Assembly: GCA_009702455.1 (NCBI GenBank)
Contig: WLIA01000008.1
Span: forward strand, 1 to 44,639
Length of the DNA stretch: 44,639 nt
Reading direction: 5' to 3'
Source: Actinomycetota bacterium
GTDB lineage: Bacteria > Actinomycetota > Actinomycetes > Actinomycetales > Microbacteriaceae
The notes below the pieces were generated by a model. The model made no database searches. It saw only the letters and a list, made by a program, of their open reading frames with translations, and was not told the origin of the DNA. The first letter of the stretch is position 1; the number at the start of each line of letters is the position of its first letter. This document shows, one piece after another, positions 42,102 through 44,639 of this stretch. A program made the translations under genes and the position numbers.

Positions 42102-42839
42102 CTAGAGCGGGCGAATCAGGTCGCTTGAGTTGTTTCGAACTGCGCCAACTGCCGAATCGACAGCATAGAACTCGACCTCGGCAGCCACCAGATCGCTCTC
42201 GGCTGCAACGGCGTCGAGCAGCTCTTGGTCACCCACGATGTTTGGGTCGAGCCAGGCATCCAGGGTTTCGGGGGTGAGCAGAACTGGGTTGCGGTCGTGA
42301 ATGTGGGCCAGCTCGACGGCCGAGTCTTTTGTGAGTGTGGTTGCCGAAAGCAGCCACCGGCTCTGATCGGTTTCGGCCTTGCTCGGATCGCGCCACCATT
42401 CGTAGAGCCCGGCGAGTGCAAGCATGCCGTCTGATCCGGCGCTGATATAGAAAGGTTGCTTTGTGCCATCTGCTGCAACGTGCCATTCGTAATAACCGCT
42501 CGCGGCAATAACGCAGCGGCGGCGAACCACAGATTCTTTGAAAGATGGCTTCTCAAGAATGGTTTCGATGCGGCCGTTGATAAGCGGTGAAGAATTTGCT
42601 GGCCCATCCTTGCTCCAGCGCGGCACCAAACCCCAGCGCGCCGAGTGAATTTCGCGGTGCAGGTCGCCGAGCGGTGAACCGTCAGCCGCTTTCTCATCGG
42701 CTCGTTCAACGATTATTGAAATCTGATGGGTTGGTGCAACGTTGTAACTCAGACCGGGTTGCTCGCCAACAATTTCATCGACTTCGAAAATTGATAAAAC
42801 CTCGGATGCCGTCTTGGCGACCACGAAGCGCCCGCACAT
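42102..42839 (-). CDS. SOS response-associated peptidase (SRAP/HMCES/YedK)
   Basis: A 245-aa SRAP protein, which protects abasic sites in single-stranded DNA by forming a thiazolidine crosslink through its N-terminal cysteine. Active-site residues are visible: Cys2 in MCGRF, Asn33 in YNVAPT, Glu118 in SGYYEWH and His181 in HDRNPV. ARWGLVPRWS and PLINGRIET are further family segments. HDRNP replaces the commoner HDRMP. ATG 42839 is the only sensible start since Cys2 must be N-terminal. It lies upstream of the SOS box and dnaE2 operon on the same strand and could share SOS control only through its own promoter; no SOS box precedes it. Confidence 0.95.
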   Translation of the reverse strand: MCGRFVVAKTASEVLSIFEVDEIVGEQPGLSYNVAPTHQISIIVERADEKAADGSPLGDLHREIHSARWGLVPRWSKDGPANSSPLINGRIETILEKPSFKESVVRRRCVIAASGYYEWHVAADGTKQPFYISAGSDGMLALAGLYEWWRDPSKAETDQSRWLLSATTLTKDSAVELAHIHDRNPVLLTPETLDAWLDPNIVGDQELLDAVAAESDLVAAEVEFYAVDSAVGAVRNNSSDLIRPL

Positions 42840-42840
42840 T

Positions 42841-42853
42841 AGCGAGCCTCGCT
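42841..42853. repeat. Inverted repeat AGCGAG-C-CTCGCT before the SRAP gene
   Basis: A perfect 6-bp dyad with one central base, 1 nt before the SRAP ATG. It covers the only Shine-Dalgarno-like GAGG on the minus strand, so it may be an operator or affect initiation. Confidence 0.3.
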
Positions 42854-42933
42854 TGCGTTCGAAAAGCCGACATAAGAAATCACCAGATAATCTTCACACG
42901 CCGCGGCTTTTTTCATGAGTTGTGCACAGTCGG

Positions 42934-43716
42934 CTAGCGAATTGGTGAGCTGAGCATTCGCAGCCTCTTACTAAAAGCCTCCACGTGACTAGCCGGGGCA
43001 AGCGGGCCACCCAAGTCGATCCATGAATCAACCTGCCGAATTGCCTGCAGGCTGCTCAGCATCCAAACCTCTGTCTCGACCAGGTCGGCGGGTTTTGCTT
43101 TTTCGATGCGAGTTTGCAGGCCCATCTGTTCTGCGATGGCAAAAACCTCGCGCCTGGTGATGCTGTCTAGCCAAGTGGTGTCATCTGATGGTGCGCATAG
43201 AACTTCGCCGCGCCACCAAACGATTGCGCTCAGGGCACCTTCTGCGATGTGACCAGACTCGCTTAGCAAAACCGCTTCGTCTGCGCCGAGCATGTTGGCA
43301 CGACGGCGAAGCTGCAAACCGAGGCTGAGGTCTGGCCCCTTGACCAGCGGGTTCACGCGCGGGTCTTCATCGGGATAAGTCCAAAGCACAGCGTTGCCGA
43401 GCGCTTCTGGTGCTTCTCGAATTCGCAGGTGCAGCCGGCGACCCTCAGGCTGGTCGGTGTGCAGTTCGATGCGAGGAAACCAGCGACCTTCAAGTGGCAA
43501 AGACTTCACGACGGTTGCGAAGAACTCCTCGAGCGCATCCTGAGTCTCGGGTGAGGTTTTCTCGACCCAGCGGCTAAAGCGCTCGAAGTGCATACCTAGG
43601 TTGCGAACCCGGCCATCCTCGAGCAAAAAACTGTCGGCTACGGCAAGTTGGGTCGTTAGGCTGATCGGCACTTCGTGCAAAGCTGAAGATTCGTATTGCA
43701 ACAGTTCGCTGGTCAT
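42934..43716 (-). CDS. pabC: Class IV aminotransferase, probable 4-amino-4-deoxychorismate lyase
   Basis: A 260-aa fold-type IV PLP enzyme. KGPDLSLGLQLRRRANMLGADEAVLL contains the probable Schiff-base lysine (about 127) of the actinobacterial branch. SGHIAEGALSAIVWW and the DSITRREVFAIAEQMG segment match the PLP-binding class IV pattern. The neighbouring divergent pabB supports a role in p-aminobenzoate synthesis: release of pyruvate from aminodeoxychorismate. ATG 43716 has AAGGAGGG just upstream. A branched-chain or D-amino-acid aminotransferase cannot be excluded from sequence alone. Confidence 0.82.
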   Translation of the reverse strand: MTSELLQYESSALHEVPISLTTQLAVADSFLLEDGRVRNLGMHFERFSRWVEKTSPETQDALEEFFATVVKSLPLEGRWFPRIELHTDQPEGRRLHLRIREAPEALGNAVLWTYPDEDPRVNPLVKGPDLSLGLQLRRRANMLGADEAVLLSESGHIAEGALSAIVWWRGEVLCAPSDDTTWLDSITRREVFAIAEQMGLQTRIEKAKPADLVETEVWMLSSLQAIRQVDSWIDLGGPLAPASHVEAFSKRLRMLSSPIR

Positions 43717-43736
43717 GACCCTCCTTTCGCCTGTTC

Positions 43737-43742
43737 TAATCT
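43737..43742 (+). promoter_or_regulatory. -10 hexamer of leaderless pabB promoter
   Basis: TAATCT, 7 nt, ATG at 43750, with no Shine-Dalgarno. It lies in the 33-nt gap between the divergent pabC and pabB genes. Confidence 0.5.
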
Positions 43743-43749
43743 AATAGGC

Positions 43750-44639
43750 ATGCCTATCTTCGTTTCAGACCTCAATGGATGGGTGCCACCTGCCGATGTG
43801 TTCATCGCATTGCACTTGAACGATGAAAACGCATTCTGGCTCGACCGAGAGATTCACGCCACCGACAGATTCAGCGTGATCGGTGCCTCTGCTCAGGCGC
43901 ACAAAAAGAGCTCTGCGGTGTTTGAATTCTTAAAGAGTCATTCGGGCGACAACAACGCTGCGCAGCATGAACTTCCGTTCGGGTTTCGACCCGGCTTGGT
44001 TGGTTTCTTGGCCTACGACGGCGAATCAATCTTCTTGCAAATCGACAGGGCAATGGTCTTCGACCACGACGCCAAGGTCATGTATTTCATCGGTGAGTTT
44101 GACGAGCAGAAAGATTTTGACGCTTGGCATCATGCCGCGCTTTTGCGTCTGGCGCTGTGCGGGGGAGAGCAGGCGGCCTATCGGCTCGCGAACGAACCCT
44201 TGACGGCTCAGCAAGCAAGAGTTCGCCACTCAAGCGACGAATACCTGGGCCTAATTGAAAGCGCGCAAGCGCACATCGCGGCCGGTGATGTTTACCAACT
44301 CTGCCTGACCAATCAGATTGAACTCGAGGTAACTGGCGACCCGCTGCTAACTTTCATAAATCTGCGTTCAAGCAACCCCGCCCCCTACGCCGCATATTTG
44401 AAGTTTGGCGCGCAAGCAATTCTTTGCAGTTCACCCGAGCAGTTCTTGAAGGTCGATGCGAAAGGCACGATTTCTTCTAAACCGATTAAAGGAACCCGAC
44501 GCAGAGACTCTGATCCGGTTGTTGACAGCGCTCTCGCGCAGGAGCTCGCAGAAGACGAGAAAGAGCGAGCAGAAAACCTCATGATTGTCGATCTGATGCG
44601 CAACGACATCGGCCGGGTGGCAGAGATTAACTCTGTTCA
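43750..44639 (+). CDS. pabB: Aminodeoxychorismate synthase component I, 3' end beyond window
   Basis: About 296 residues are visible and the frame is still open at the right edge. The chorismate-binding domain is clear: QLCLTNQIELE, CSSPEQFL, then KPIKGTRRR and NLMIVDLMRNDIGRV. PIKGT with lysine is the PabB form; anthranilate synthase TrpE has PIAGT. The N-terminal part (about 1-150) is the less conserved alpha/beta region, with RPGLVGFLAYDGES near residue 80. Component I aminates chorismate to aminodeoxychorismate, the substrate of the divergent pabC product. The missing C-terminus holds the remaining catalytic residues. Confidence 0.9.
   Translation, partial: MPIFVSDLNGWVPPADVFIALHLNDENAFWLDREIHATDRFSVIGASAQAHKKSSAVFEFLKSHSGDNNAAQHELPFGFRPGLVGFLAYDGESIFLQIDRAMVFDHDAKVMYFIGEFDEQKDFDAWHHAALLRLALCGGEQAAYRLANEPLTAQQARVRHSSDEYLGLIESAQAHIAAGDVYQLCLTNQIELEVTGDPLLTFINLRSSNPAPYAAYLKFGAQAILCSSPEQFLKVDAKGTISSKPIKGTRRRDSDPVVDSALAQELAEDEKERAENLMIVDLMRNDIGRVAEINSV

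Noticed and set aside
42893-42916. Possible terminator (palindrome GCCGCGGC and a T-run) after pabC
   Set aside because: The T-run is on the plus strand while pabC is on minus, and the 8-bp palindrome has no loop.
1-44639. CRISPR arrays, insertion sequences, integrase or attachment sites
   Set aside because: No regularly spaced repeats, transposase, integrase or tRNA-end duplications were seen near the three tRNA genes.

Overview
The window reads as chromosomal DNA of a high-density, streamlined actinobacterium, most likely a low-GC member of the Microbacteriaceae such as the freshwater Luna-type lineages (Rhodoluna/Aquiluna-like). Reasons: the gene order and protein types are actinobacterial; GC is only moderate by eye (mid-50s percent); intergenic gaps are short, with many 1-13 nt overlaps; TTG and GTG starts are common; and many genes appear leaderless (TAnnnT hexamer, 6-7 nt, ATG). 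The genus is an inference. I see no insertion sequence, prophage, CRISPR array or rRNA.

Layout. (1) 1-2301: a minus-strand run (EamA exporter, thioredoxin, small membrane protein, PLP decarboxylase cut by the edge) diverges from msrA. The two ATGs face each other across a palindrome that supplies a -10 hexamer to both strands. (2) 2431-4754: a secondary single-stranded-DNA-binding protein and the ABC-F factor EttA, separated by strong hairpins. (3) 4767-12085: TesB thioesterase, an unknown 221-aa protein, a pepN-mscS-glbO operon, a small membrane protein, rpiB and a Nei-type glycosylase. (4) 12119-17614: tRNA-Gly and tRNA-Pro, then tig, clpP1-clpP2, clpX and a BenE-type transporter. (5) 17642-27829: an M3 peptidase and valS on minus, and ileS-folC-DUF4233-ndk on plus. 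(6) 27832-37492: a VKOR-family protein, then rne, rplU-rpmA-obg-proB-proA, a 58-aa membrane peptide, nadD, a tail-anchored unknown and rsfS. (7) 37524-38366: tRNA-Ala and deoC. (8) 38363-42839: an SOS module of error-prone DnaE2, a DUF6504-like protein and an SRAP/HMCES protein around a perfect LexA-type box. (9) 42934-44639: pabC, divergent from pabB, which runs off the right edge.

From known mycobacterial gene order, blocks 2-6 match the conserved actinobacterial backbone (ssbB-ettA, glbO, pepN, rpiB, nei, tig-clpP1P2-clpX, valS-folC-ndk-rne-rplU-rpmA-obg-proB-proA-nadD-rsfS). The window therefore carries mainly core proteostasis, translation, RNA decay and cofactor genes. The accessory part is the SOS mutagenesis/repair module at 38-43 kb, which lacks the usual neighbouring imuB. 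I did not find a clearly new multi-gene system. The best leads are the mirrored promoter at 1.76 kb, the imuB-less SOS cassette with a possible micropeptide, and several conserved-position proteins of unknown function.
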